Source: Nonomuraea sp. NEAU-A123
GTDB lineage: Bacteria; Actinomycetota; Actinomycetes; Streptosporangiales; Streptosporangiaceae
Length of the DNA: 64,000 bases
Direction: 5' to 3'
Assembly: GCF_018603905.1 (NCBI RefSeq)
Contig: NZ_JAHFZZ010000004.1
Coordinates: forward strand, 248,001-312,000
In this document: piece after piece, positions 53,016 through 60,284 of the stretch
Position numbering within the stretch: the first letter of the stretch is position 1
How the letters are laid out: the number at the start of each line of letters is the position of its first letter
Translations under genes and position numbers: made by a program
Notes under the pieces: generated by a model
What the model was told of the DNA's origin: nothing
Database searches by the model: none
What the model saw: only the letters and a program-made list of their open reading frames with translations

Positions 53016-53993
53016 TCAGCCGGGTAACTGCTCCGCGATCTCCGTCGCCCAGTAGGTGATCACGCTCCCGGCGCCCGCCCGCCGGATCGCCGTCAGGCTC
53101 TCCCGGATGGCGCGGTCGCGGTTGAGCCACCCCTGGGCGGCGGCGGCCTCGATCGCGGCGTACTCGCCGGACGTCTGGTAGGCGGAGACCGGCACGTGGA
53201 CCGTGTCGGCCACCATGCGTACGACGTCCAGATAGAGACCCGCCGGTTTGACCATCACCATGTCGGCCCCCTCCTCGATGTCCAGGAGTACCTCGCGCAG
53301 CGCCTCGCGGCTGTTGGCGGGGTCCTGCTGGGCGGTCGAGCGGGTGCCGGTCAGCCGCGATTCGACGGCGTCGCGGAACGGGCCGTAGAAGGCGGAGTCG
53401 TACTTGGCGGCGTAGGCCAGGATCGCCACCCGATCGTGGCCGGCCCGATCGAGCGCCTGCCTGACGGCGGCGACCTGGCCGTCCATCATGCCGCTCGGCG
53501 CCACCACGTGCGCGCCCGCGGTGGCCTGGGCCACCGCGACCTCGGCGTAGGCACGCAGGGTGGCGTCGTTGTCGACGTCGCCGGTCGCGTCGAGGATGCC
53601 GACCTGGCCGTGCTCGGTGTACTCGTCCAGGTTGATGTCGCTGATCACCACGGTGGCGTCGCCCACTTCCTTGGCGACGTCGGCGATGGCCAGCTGCGCG
53701 ATGCCGCACGGGTCCCAGGCGCCGTAGCCCTCGGGGTCCTTCTCGGCCGGGATGCCGAAGATCAGCAGGCCGCCGACGCCCGCGGTGGCCGCGGCCGAGG
53801 CCGCCTTGCGCAGGCTGTCACGGGTGTGCTGGACCTGGCCGGGCATGCTGGGGATGTCACGGGGTTCGTCGAGTCCTTCGCGCACGAACAAGGGCTGCAC
53901 CAGGTCGGCCGGGTGCAGCCGCGTTTCGGCGACCAGGCCGCGCAGGGCGGATGTGCGCCGCAGGCGGCGGGGACGGTCTGCGGGGAAGCTCAT
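53016..53993 (-). CDS. hemB: HemB-family delta-aminolevulinate dehydratase homologue with altered metal site
   Basis: A 325-residue porphobilinogen-synthase fold. Both catalytic lysines are present: K197 in AYAAKYDSAFYGPF and K249 in VMVKPAGLYLD. The zinc cysteines of usual actinobacterial enzymes (DxCLDEYTDHGHCG) are replaced: N121, D123 and Q130 in DINLDEYTEHGQVG, closer to the Asp-type magnesium site. It would join two aminolevulinates into porphobilinogen, or act on an analogue. Last gene of the unusual operon, five bases after the racemase-like gene. Probably not the housekeeping hemB, which normally lies with hemA/C/D; that cannot be checked here. Confidence 0.8.
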   Translation of the reverse strand: MSFPADRPRRLRRTSALRGLVAETRLHPADLVQPLFVREGLDEPRDIPSMPGQVQHTRDSLRKAASAAATAGVGGLLIFGIPAEKDPEGYGAWDPCGIAQLAIADVAKEVGDATVVISDINLDEYTEHGQVGILDATGDVDNDATLRAYAEVAVAQATAGAHVVAPSGMMDGQVAAVRQALDRAGHDRVAILAYAAKYDSAFYGPFRDAVESRLTGTRSTAQQDPANSREALREVLLDIEEGADMVMVKPAGLYLDVVRMVADTVHVPVSAYQTSGEYAAIEAAAAQGWLNRDRAIRESLTAIRRAGAGSVITYWATEIAEQLPG

Positions 53994-53998
53994 GGGTC

Positions 53999-54808
53999 CT
54001 AGCCTCCGATTACCTTGCCGAGGAAAACACGTTCCGCGTGCCTGACAGCATCCGCGGGCGGGAGCCGATACCAGTAGCCGGTGGTGCTGCGCGCGGTGAT
54101 GTTGAGCCGACGCAGGTGGCACAGGTGTTCGGCCGTCTTGACCGCCAGCCCGTCCGGGTCGATCACCGGCAGGCCGTGCAGCTCATGCACCCCGAGGTGG
54201 ACGAGGATCTCGTTCGGGATGCCTTCGGCGGGCACCAGCCACTGCGCGCCCGCGTCCGCCGCCCGTTTCGCGGCACTGGTGTACGCCTCGAGCAGCGGGC
54301 CGAAGTCCTGGGCCAGGGCTCGCTGCACGAGGGCGGTGCCGTTCTCCACCACCTGATATGAGGCCAGGTCGGCGCCCGCCGCCCGGATGTTCTCGGTGAT
54401 CGGTTCGGCCAGGTACGGGATGAAGCCCAGCACGCCGAGCCGGTGGCGCTCCATGCGCGCCGCCTGCCAGACCGCGTCGCCGTAGCCGATCACGGGGATC
54501 GACACGCGTGAGCGGGCGGCGGCCAGCCCGGGGTCCTGCCCCGCGCCGCTGATCCAGGCGGCGCACCCGTCGCGTTCGGCCGCCACGGCCGTCTGCGCGA
54601 AGTAGTTGCCGAACAGCAGTCCCAGTTGCCCGTAGCCGACCAGGTGCTCGGGCAGATCGGTGCCGTATGTGTCGGCCGGCAACGTGTGGATCTCCACCTC
54701 GGTGCCGGGTTCGGTGATCTTGGATAAGTGCTCGGCGTACAGTTTGTCCAGCAGCGCGGACCGACCCTCGACCGTGTGTTTCTGGAACCAGATGCGCATG
54801 TCAGCCAT
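53999..54808 (-). CDS. Asp/Glu/hydantoin-racemase-like protein without catalytic cysteines
   Basis: A 269-residue member of the Asp/Glu racemase superfamily by fold pattern: ISGAGQDPGLAAARSRVSIPVIGYGDAV and LGVLGFIPYLAEPITENIRAAG. In classical racemases Cys stands in GCFSDPG and in a second GCAG motif; here both positions are Ala (A89 in SGAGQDPG; AEG in LVPAEGIPNEI). So amino-acid racemisation by the two-thiol mechanism is unlikely. Possibly a lyase, isomerase or binding protein in the same pathway. Overlaps the monooxygenase by eight bases. Confidence 0.7.
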   Translation of the reverse strand: MADMRIWFQKHTVEGRSALLDKLYAEHLSKITEPGTEVEIHTLPADTYGTDLPEHLVGYGQLGLLFGNYFAQTAVAAERDGCAAWISGAGQDPGLAAARSRVSIPVIGYGDAVWQAARMERHRLGVLGFIPYLAEPITENIRAAGADLASYQVVENGTALVQRALAQDFGPLLEAYTSAAKRAADAGAQWLVPAEGIPNEILVHLGVHELHGLPVIDPDGLAVKTAEHLCHLRRLNITARSTTGYWYRLPPADAVRHAERVFLGKVIGG

Positions 54809-56009
54809 GCCTCACGTGATGGGTGGACGTGACGGGTTGGGGGCCTGATTGATGGGGCATCGTGTCGAGCATCGAGGCTTGCGCCAGGTAGGCGCGGGTG
54901 GACTCCGGATCGCCGGCGATGGCGCGCAGCCCCGCCATGGCCGCCGCCAGCTTCGTGGTGTCTCGGTCCTGCACGCCGGCCACCCGCGCTTCGCTGCGCG
55001 GGATCACCCGGTGGAGCAGTACGGTGCGCCGCCGCCACGCCCACGCATCCAGCGCGGCGGGTGCGGTGAATCCGCCGAGCACGGCCGCCAGCACCTGGCC
55101 GATCTCGACGGCGTCGTGGATGCCGGCGTTCATGTTCAGGCCGCCGGCCGTGGAGGTCAGGTGCGCGGCGTCGCCGACGAACAGCACCCGCCCGCACCGG
55201 TAGTCGCCCAGCACACCGCGGGCCAGGCTGTAGCGGTCGGCCCCGATCACCCGGATCGGCGCCTGCTCGGTGGGCAGGGCACGGTGCACCAGCTTGGCGA
55301 TGTTCTGGGGATTGAGCGGGTCGCGGGCGTCGTGCGGGATCCTGATGATGATCCGCCAGTGATCGGGCAGCGCCAGCAGGCTGCACGACTGGCGGGAGTC
55401 GCGGATGTACGTCAACGGCGCCAGGCCGGGCAGCAGCGCGTCGAGGGGTGAGTCGGTGAAGACCCGCAGCGCCTGTGTCGGATACTCCGAGCGCGGGAAC
55501 GGCAGGCCGAGCGAGCTGCGTACGGTGCTGTGCGCGCCGTCCGCCGCGACCACGTAGCGGGCGCGCGCCCACGTGCGGCCGATGCGCAGCCGGACGCCCG
55601 TGCCGCCCTCGGCCACCCCGTCGACCGGGGTGCCGAAGCGCACCTCCGCCTCCGGGTAGGCCGACAGCGCCTCCAGCAGCAGCGCGGTGAGCGTGGACTG
55701 CTCGGCGTGCACCCGGAACGGGTGCTCGGTCAGGCCGTCGAGGCTGCCCATCAGCATCTCGGCCAGCACCCGGCCCGCCCGGTCACGCCACTGCACCCGC
55801 TCCACCACCCGGCCACGGGCGATCAGCGGAGTGGCGATCCCGAGCTCCTCCAGCAGGTCGAGCGTGGCCGGGTGGAAGGTCGAGGCCCGCGATTGCCGGC
55901 CGAGGCCCGGCTCGCGTTCCAGTACCGTCACCGGCACGCCGGCGCGCGCCAGCGTGAGCGCCGCGGTCAGCCCGACCGGGCCCGCGCCGACCACGGTGAC
56001 GCCGTTCAT
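54801..56009 (-). CDS. FAD-dependent aromatic-type monooxygenase
   Basis: A 402-residue PHBH-type flavin monooxygenase: VVGAGPVGLTAALTLARAG (FAD, residues 6-24), YVVAADGAHSTVRSSLG (DG motif) and RVLFVGDAAHLTSTAGGLNMNAGIHDAVE (GD motif). These enzymes use NAD(P)H and O2 to hydroxylate aromatic or enolic compounds. Start at 56009, at the beginning of the Rossmann strand and overlapping the upstream stop by four bases. In an operon with HemB-like and decarboxylase/racemase-like proteins it may tailor a ring product. Confidence 0.87.
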   Translation of the reverse strand: MNGVTVVGAGPVGLTAALTLARAGVPVTVLEREPGLGRQSRASTFHPATLDLLEELGIATPLIARGRVVERVQWRDRAGRVLAEMLMGSLDGLTEHPFRVHAEQSTLTALLLEALSAYPEAEVRFGTPVDGVAEGGTGVRLRIGRTWARARYVVAADGAHSTVRSSLGLPFPRSEYPTQALRVFTDSPLDALLPGLAPLTYIRDSRQSCSLLALPDHWRIIIRIPHDARDPLNPQNIAKLVHRALPTEQAPIRVIGADRYSLARGVLGDYRCGRVLFVGDAAHLTSTAGGLNMNAGIHDAVEIGQVLAAVLGGFTAPAALDAWAWRRRTVLLHRVIPRSEARVAGVQDRDTTKLAAAMAGLRAIAGDPESTRAYLAQASMLDTMPHQSGPQPVTSTHHVRHG

Positions 56010-56734
56010 GACGGCCGCCCCTGCGCGACCGGGCGGTGCGGCACCCGGCTGAGCGTGACCGGCTGACCGGTCGCGTGCGCCAGCGCCCACCAGGCGCTGC
56101 ACAGGTTCGAGGTGAGCAGGATCCGGTCGTTGCCGGCGCCCAGGGGCCCCAGCGCGGGCAGGGTGGACATCCCGGTGCCGCTGAACAGCACCACCGCGTC
56201 GGTCGGCAGGCCGGCCTGTTCCACCTGCTCGACCAGCTCGTTCGGCGCGACGGTGTACGGAGAGAAGCCGCCCTGTGCCCGTACCGGGATCACGCGGGTG
56301 ACGCGCAGGCCCGCCGCCGCCCAGAACCGTTCGGCGAGTTCGGTCAGCCAGGGCTGATACGGCGAGACGAGCACGAACTCCTGCGCCCCGATGTGCTCCA
56401 GCGCCTCCCGCGTCGCCAGTGTCGCCGAGGCGAAGGGAATGCCCGCCTCACCGCTCAGCTTGTCGCACCTCTCACGATCTTCCTCGGGTGCGAACAGATA
56501 TCGCGAGCCGCTGCACGCCATGACCAGTGCGTCGAGCGGCAGGTCGCCGAACGAGCAGATCATCGCGGGCAGGACCTCGTTGTAGCTCTCCAGCCGCTCG
56601 GCCAGTGTCAGGCCGGGCCGTACCGGGAAGCGGCTCACGTACATGTCGGCCCGGGACCCGAACAGCCGCGCCAGTTCGGGCTCCACCGATGGGTTCGCCG
56701 GCGGTACCAGCACGCCGACCCGGCCACGGCTCAT
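56006..56734 (-). CDS. Maleate isomerase / arylmalonate decarboxylase-family protein
   Basis: A 242-residue protein starting RVGVLVPPANPSVEPE, the hallmark of the AMDase / maleate cis-trans isomerase branch of the Asp/Glu racemase superfamily. The first active-site Cys is kept (C74 in VMACSGSRYL), the second appears replaced (VVLFSGTGMSTLPAL where SCTN is usual). With one Cys it resembles decarboxylase-type members rather than racemases. ATGA overlaps with both neighbours. Confidence 0.78.
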   Translation of the reverse strand: MSRGRVGVLVPPANPSVEPELARLFGSRADMYVSRFPVRPGLTLAERLESYNEVLPAMICSFGDLPLDALVMACSGSRYLFAPEEDRERCDKLSGEAGIPFASATLATREALEHIGAQEFVLVSPYQPWLTELAERFWAAAGLRVTRVIPVRAQGGFSPYTVAPNELVEQVEQAGLPTDAVVLFSGTGMSTLPALGPLGAGNDRILLTSNLCSAWWALAHATGQPVTLSRVPHRPVAQGRPS

Positions 56735-57030
56735 CAGGCGCTCCTGGCTGGACGGTCGAGGGAGAAGGTGGGCAGTTCGAGGGAGAACAGCTCGCATAAG
56801 GCGTCCGCGTAGCTCTCTCCCAGAGGCGAGTCGGCGTGGCTGGTCACCCGGGTGATCGGCTCGCGCAGGAAGGCGTCGACCACCCGCTGGACGGCGTCCT
56901 TGACCTCGGCGCGGGCCGCGGCGTCCAGGCCGGGCGCGCGGGAGGCAAGCCGTCCGAGCTCGGCGTCCGCGACGGCGGCCGCCTTCCGTTTCAGTGCTTG
57001 TACGACGGGGACGGCATGCGGCACCGGCAC
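56734..57030 (-). CDS. Stand-alone glutamyl-tRNA reductase dimerisation domain
   Basis: A 98-residue protein that matches only the C-terminal dimerisation domain of HemA (PF00745): PVVQALKRKAAAVADAELGRL, APGLDAAARAEVKDAVQRVVDAFLREPITRV and YADALCELFSLE follow the actinobacterial HemA tail closely. The catalytic and NADPH domains are absent. GTG at 57030 is supported by AAGGG eight bases upstream; longer frames are not HemA-like. Not a simple relic: it has its own ribosome site and its stop is coupled (ATGA) to the next gene. Might form helical bundles with HemA or with itself. Confidence 0.72.
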   Translation of the reverse strand: MPVPHAVPVVQALKRKAAAVADAELGRLASRAPGLDAAARAEVKDAVQRVVDAFLREPITRVTSHADSPLGESYADALCELFSLELPTFSLDRPARSA

Positions 57031-57128
57031 CGTTGGGACCCTTCTGGAGCCATTGGGGCAGCGGTACGAAGCCCCCAAAGCGTTCCCGCCTTCGCTGGCG
57101 GTCGCCCGGCGGGCGAGGGTGGCGGGCA

Positions 57129-57326
57129 TCAGCAACCCGACCAAGCCGCGGCCCAGAACGCCGCCTCCCGACGCGCCCGCGCCTCGTCCCAGTCAGTGAG
57201 GACGAGCCGGATCTCGCCGCGCTCCACTCCTAGGAGATCCACCGCTGCCCCGATCACGGTATCGGCGAACTCCCGTTGTCTATCTACTGCCAGTCCCGCC
57301 GGGGATTCGACCTGGATGGTGAGCAT
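57129..57326 (-). CDS. Tautomerase-like small protein lacking Pro1
   Basis: A 65-residue beta-alpha-beta protein like 4-oxalocrotonate tautomerases: TIQVESPAGLAVDRQREFADTVIGAAVDLLGVERGEIRLVLTDW. The catalytic N-terminal proline is missing (the protein begins Met-Leu-Thr), so the usual acid-base chemistry is not possible unless processing or start differ. AGGAGG precedes the ATG. About 98 bases separate it from the HemA-tail gene. Confidence 0.68.
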   Translation of the reverse strand: MLTIQVESPAGLAVDRQREFADTVIGAAVDLLGVERGEIRLVLTDWDEARARREAAFWAAAWSGC

Positions 57327-57377
57327 GAGTTCCTCCTGCGAGGGAGCCTGGGGGGTTCAAGGAACGGCCTGAGGGAG

Positions 57378-57689
57378 TCAGGGAACGTGGTGGAGCGCCT
57401 GGTCGATCACGCTGATCGCCTGGTCCGACACCTGCCGGATGTGGCGGAGCCGGTGGACGGTGCGCGCCGTCAGCTCGGGCGGGGTCTGCGGCGGCGCGCC
57501 GCCGTCGGCGGCCGCCTGGGTGGGGATGCTCTGAAGGGGGTTCTGAAGGGGGATCGTCTGGCGCGGAATGCTCGCGGTCTGTGTGTCGTCGGTATCGGGC
57601 CCGGCACTCGGCGGCAGCACGTGCCGGACGCTGGGCGAACGCACTTCGTAGGGGTGCGGGTACGGCCTGCGGGTCTCGTTTGCGAGCAT
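57378..57689 (-). CDS. Small Pro/Gln-rich protein of unknown function
   Basis: A 103-residue protein, not recognised. The N-terminal part is Arg/Tyr/Pro-rich (RRPYPHPYEVR), the middle has IPxQ repeats (residues about 42-57), and the last 30 residues form a likely amphipathic helix (VHRLRHIRQVSDQAISVIDQALHHV). ATG at 57689 follows AGGAG with five-base spacing; a GTG two codons earlier overlaps the ribosome site. Its place between exporter and tautomerase suggests a structural or precursor role; no cleavage motif is clear. Confidence 0.55.
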   Translation of the reverse strand: MLANETRRPYPHPYEVRSPSVRHVLPPSAGPDTDDTQTASIPRQTIPLQNPLQSIPTQAAADGGAPPQTPPELTARTVHRLRHIRQVSDQAISVIDQALHHVP

Positions 57690-57700
57690 GATCACTCCTG

Positions 57701-59293
57701 TCAGCGCTGGTCAAGGGCCCGGAATGCGGCCGGGTCGCGGACACCGAAGCGGGCCAGCTCATGTTCGGCCTCACTGCGGACCTGGACGAAGCTGTCGCGG
57801 AGCTCGGCGAGCAGGCCGCGCAGCAGCACCAGCTCCGCTTCCGCCTCTCGCAGGGAGGGACGGCGTGGCCGGTTGCCGGACGCCGAGGCGACGCGGCCCA
57901 GTGCCGAGACACCGAGCAGGACCGCCACGGCCAGGCAGGCCACCATCACCGTGGAGAAGCCCGGCATCGGACCGGCCAGCACGGGGTGGTCGATCAGCAC
58001 CGAGGCGCCGGCCACGCCGATCGCCCCGCCGAGCATCCGGGCCGTGTTGATGGCGCCGACCGCCGAGGCGTACTGGCTCGGGTCGGCGGCCATCGAGCCG
58101 ACCGTGAACGTACCGGTGGACAGGAAGCCGAACCCGGTCCCCAGCAGCACGGCGCCGAGCAGGCACCAGGCGTTGGGGTGCGGCTGGGCCAGCATGAGCG
58201 CGCAGCCGGTGCCGAGCATGAGGGCTCCGCTGTAGACGACTCCGTTGAGCCCGATGCGGCGCCCGACGGGGGTGGCCAGCGGCGACGACACGATCATCGC
58301 GATCGAGATCGGGGTGAGCCACAGTCCGATGGTGGCGGTGTCGAAGCTGCTGGCCCGCAGGTAGAGCGGTCCCATGGCGAGCACCACGAAGGAGGCGGCG
58401 CCGTACAGGCAGGACGCGCCGCCGGCCCACAGGAAGCCGGGACGCCGCCACAGGTTCATGTCGATCGCGCCCAGGGGATGCCGCCACGAAGTCGCGATCG
58501 CGCCTCCGAACAGCAGCCCGGCGGCTCCCGCGCAGGCCAGTGTGCGTGCCGAGGTCCAGCCCCAGAGGCTGCCCTGCGAGATGGCCAGCACCGCCGCCGC
58601 GATGGCGCCGATCAGCAGGGCCGCGCCCAGCAGATCGGGTACCCCGCGTCTGGTGCCGCGGTTGCGGGGCAGCGCCGGGGTGAGCATCAGCAGCGCCGCC
58701 GCGAGTCCCGCGCCGGGCAGGAACAGGCCGCGCCAGCCGTACTCGGTCAGCAGCCAGCCCCCGCCCCCTTGCAGGGCCAGGGCCCCGATGCCGGACGACG
58801 CGCTCCACAGCGCGATGGCTCCGGCGCGGCGGTTGGCGGGCAGCTCGCCGAGCAGCAGCGCCAGCGAGGCGGGGAACATCAGCGCCGCCCCCACCCCCTG
58901 GGCCACCCGCCCGGCGAGGAGCAGGGTCCAGGACGGGGCGGCGATGACCGTCGTCGCGCCCAGCCCGTACAGGGCCAGTCCCAGCGCGAGCACGCTGCGC
59001 CTGCCCAGCAGGTCGGCGAAGCGCCCGGCGGTGGCGAGCAGCGCGGCGACCGCGGCGAAGTTGACCGTGCTCACCCAGGTGACCTCGGCCAGCGGCAGGG
59101 CCGCCGCCAGCGGGTCTCGGCTGAGCACGGGGATCGCCAACGTCGTCGCGGTGCTGTCCGCCATGATCGCGACCACCACCCCGGAGGCGACCAGCCGCAG
59201 TACGGCGAACCGCCCCCGGATCCGGCGAGCCGACGGCATCGCGGGCACCACCATGGGACCGGTGACGCCCTCGCGGATGGGCGTCAAGGTCAT
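57701..59293 (-). CDS. MFS multidrug-type exporter (DHA2/EmrB-like)
   Basis: A 530-residue transporter with about 14 membrane segments. Motif A is seen in ATAGRFADLLGRRSVLALG and motif C-like glycines in GRVAQGVGAALMFPASLALL. It ends in an unusual cytoplasmic tail of about 55 residues that is charged and helical (LREAEAELVLLRGLLAELRDS), a likely coiled coil. It probably exports the product of the operon. Start overlaps the upstream hypothetical gene by four bases. Confidence 0.87.
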   Translation of the reverse strand: MTLTPIREGVTGPMVVPAMPSARRIRGRFAVLRLVASGVVVAIMADSTATTLAIPVLSRDPLAAALPLAEVTWVSTVNFAAVAALLATAGRFADLLGRRSVLALGLALYGLGATTVIAAPSWTLLLAGRVAQGVGAALMFPASLALLLGELPANRRAGAIALWSASSGIGALALQGGGGWLLTEYGWRGLFLPGAGLAAALLMLTPALPRNRGTRRGVPDLLGAALLIGAIAAAVLAISQGSLWGWTSARTLACAGAAGLLFGGAIATSWRHPLGAIDMNLWRRPGFLWAGGASCLYGAASFVVLAMGPLYLRASSFDTATIGLWLTPISIAMIVSSPLATPVGRRIGLNGVVYSGALMLGTGCALMLAQPHPNAWCLLGAVLLGTGFGFLSTGTFTVGSMAADPSQYASAVGAINTARMLGGAIGVAGASVLIDHPVLAGPMPGFSTVMVACLAVAVLLGVSALGRVASASGNRPRRPSLREAEAELVLLRGLLAELRDSFVQVRSEAEHELARFGVRDPAAFRALDQR

Positions 59294-60066
59294 CGGGCCG
59301 ACTCCGCGTAGCTGAGTTCGGGCTCGACCGGGGCCGGGGCAGGTTCGGCGGGAACCGGCACCGGGCTGTTGTTCGGCACGCTCGCGGCGACGACCCGCTC
59401 GGACAGGCCGATGTCGCGGCTGTTCTCGCGGACCCTGGACGGCACGTCGCCGCCGGCCAGCGTCAGAGCGACCTGCGCGGCCAGGGCCAGGTGCTCGGCA
59501 CAGCGGCGGGCCACCTTGGCCTCCAGACCGGCGATCTGCGCCAGCCTGAGCCGCAGCGGCTCCACGGTCGCGGTGCGTTCGAGTCCGTCGAGATCGGCGA
59601 GTCTGTCGGGCCAGCGCAGCGACCGGCTGAGCTGCGTCTCCACCTCGAGGGCGATCTCGTCGATGGACAGGTCCCGGTCCCTCAGCGGGTTGGCGATCAT
59701 GACGGCCATGACCGCGGTCTGGTCGAAGTCGGCCAGCCGGCCCCTCAGCGCCGCGGCCAGCATGCGGGCGCGGTGGTGCAGGCAGTCGGCGCTCCAACCG
59801 AGCACCAGCAGGCGATCGGCGCCCGCCTCCGTGTGCCACCCGGCGAGCCGCAGCTCGCGGGCCATCCGGTGTTGCACACTCCACCGGTCGGGGGTGTCGT
59901 CCACCCAGACCTGTACGCCGCCAAGTGGCAGCTCGGCTATATGGATCACATTCCTTTCTGGGGCCGCCCGAGCGCAGACGCGTCTGATCACGTTCGCCTG
60001 CGCGGGCGGGGCCGGATTCTTCGAGAACCAGGAACGGACCTTGGAATCGACGGAATCGACGGTCAC
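59290..60066 (-). CDS. Hypothetical protein, first gene of the operon
   Basis: A 258-residue soluble protein I do not recognise. Features: a possible beta-rich start (VIHIAELPLGGVQVWVDD, DRLLVLGWSADCLHHRARMLAAALRGRLADFD), a central region of helices (about 120-205) and a Pro-rich tail (VPVPAEPAPAPVEPE). No signal or membrane segment. The GTG start follows GAGGAGG. It opens the nine-gene minus-strand operon and is divergent from the XRE regulator. Confidence 0.65.
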   Translation of the reverse strand: MTVDSVDSKVRSWFSKNPAPPAQANVIRRVCARAAPERNVIHIAELPLGGVQVWVDDTPDRWSVQHRMARELRLAGWHTEAGADRLLVLGWSADCLHHRARMLAAALRGRLADFDQTAVMAVMIANPLRDRDLSIDEIALEVETQLSRSLRWPDRLADLDGLERTATVEPLRLRLAQIAGLEAKVARRCAEHLALAAQVALTLAGGDVPSRVRENSRDIGLSERVVAASVPNNSPVPVPAEPAPAPVEPELSYAESAR

Positions 60067-60132
60067 GTCCGGCCACCTCCTCGCCGGAGACTCTCCAGAA
60101 CCCTCCGGCTGTCAAGTCTCAGTTACCACGAT

Positions 60133-60188
60133 CACTACGATAGTGGGCGTCTGCCACGCGTTGTGTCAACTGACAGTTTTCGTATACA
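60133..60188. promoter_or_regulatory. Divergent promoter region between operon and XRE regulator
   Basis: Plus strand: TTGTGT (60161-60166), 16-base spacer, TATACA (60183-60188) is a plausible promoter for the XRE gene. Two short dyads overlap it or lie beside it: cactacgatagtg (60133-60145) and tgtcaactgaca (60164-60175). They are possible operators that would serve both directions. Confidence 0.45.
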
Positions 60189-60284
60189 TTGACCTCCCGC
60201 TGCGGAGTTTCGCTTCCCGCGGGGCAGGGGACGGCGAGCCAGGCTTCCTTTACGCTGGAGGCTTGTGGCGGCTGGGAGGTACGA

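Noticed and set aside
57378..57689. The Pro-rich small protein as a clear RiPP precursor
   Set aside because: No leader-cleavage motif, no Cys/Ser/Thr-rich core and no RiPP cyclase or protease nearby; kept only as an unknown protein.
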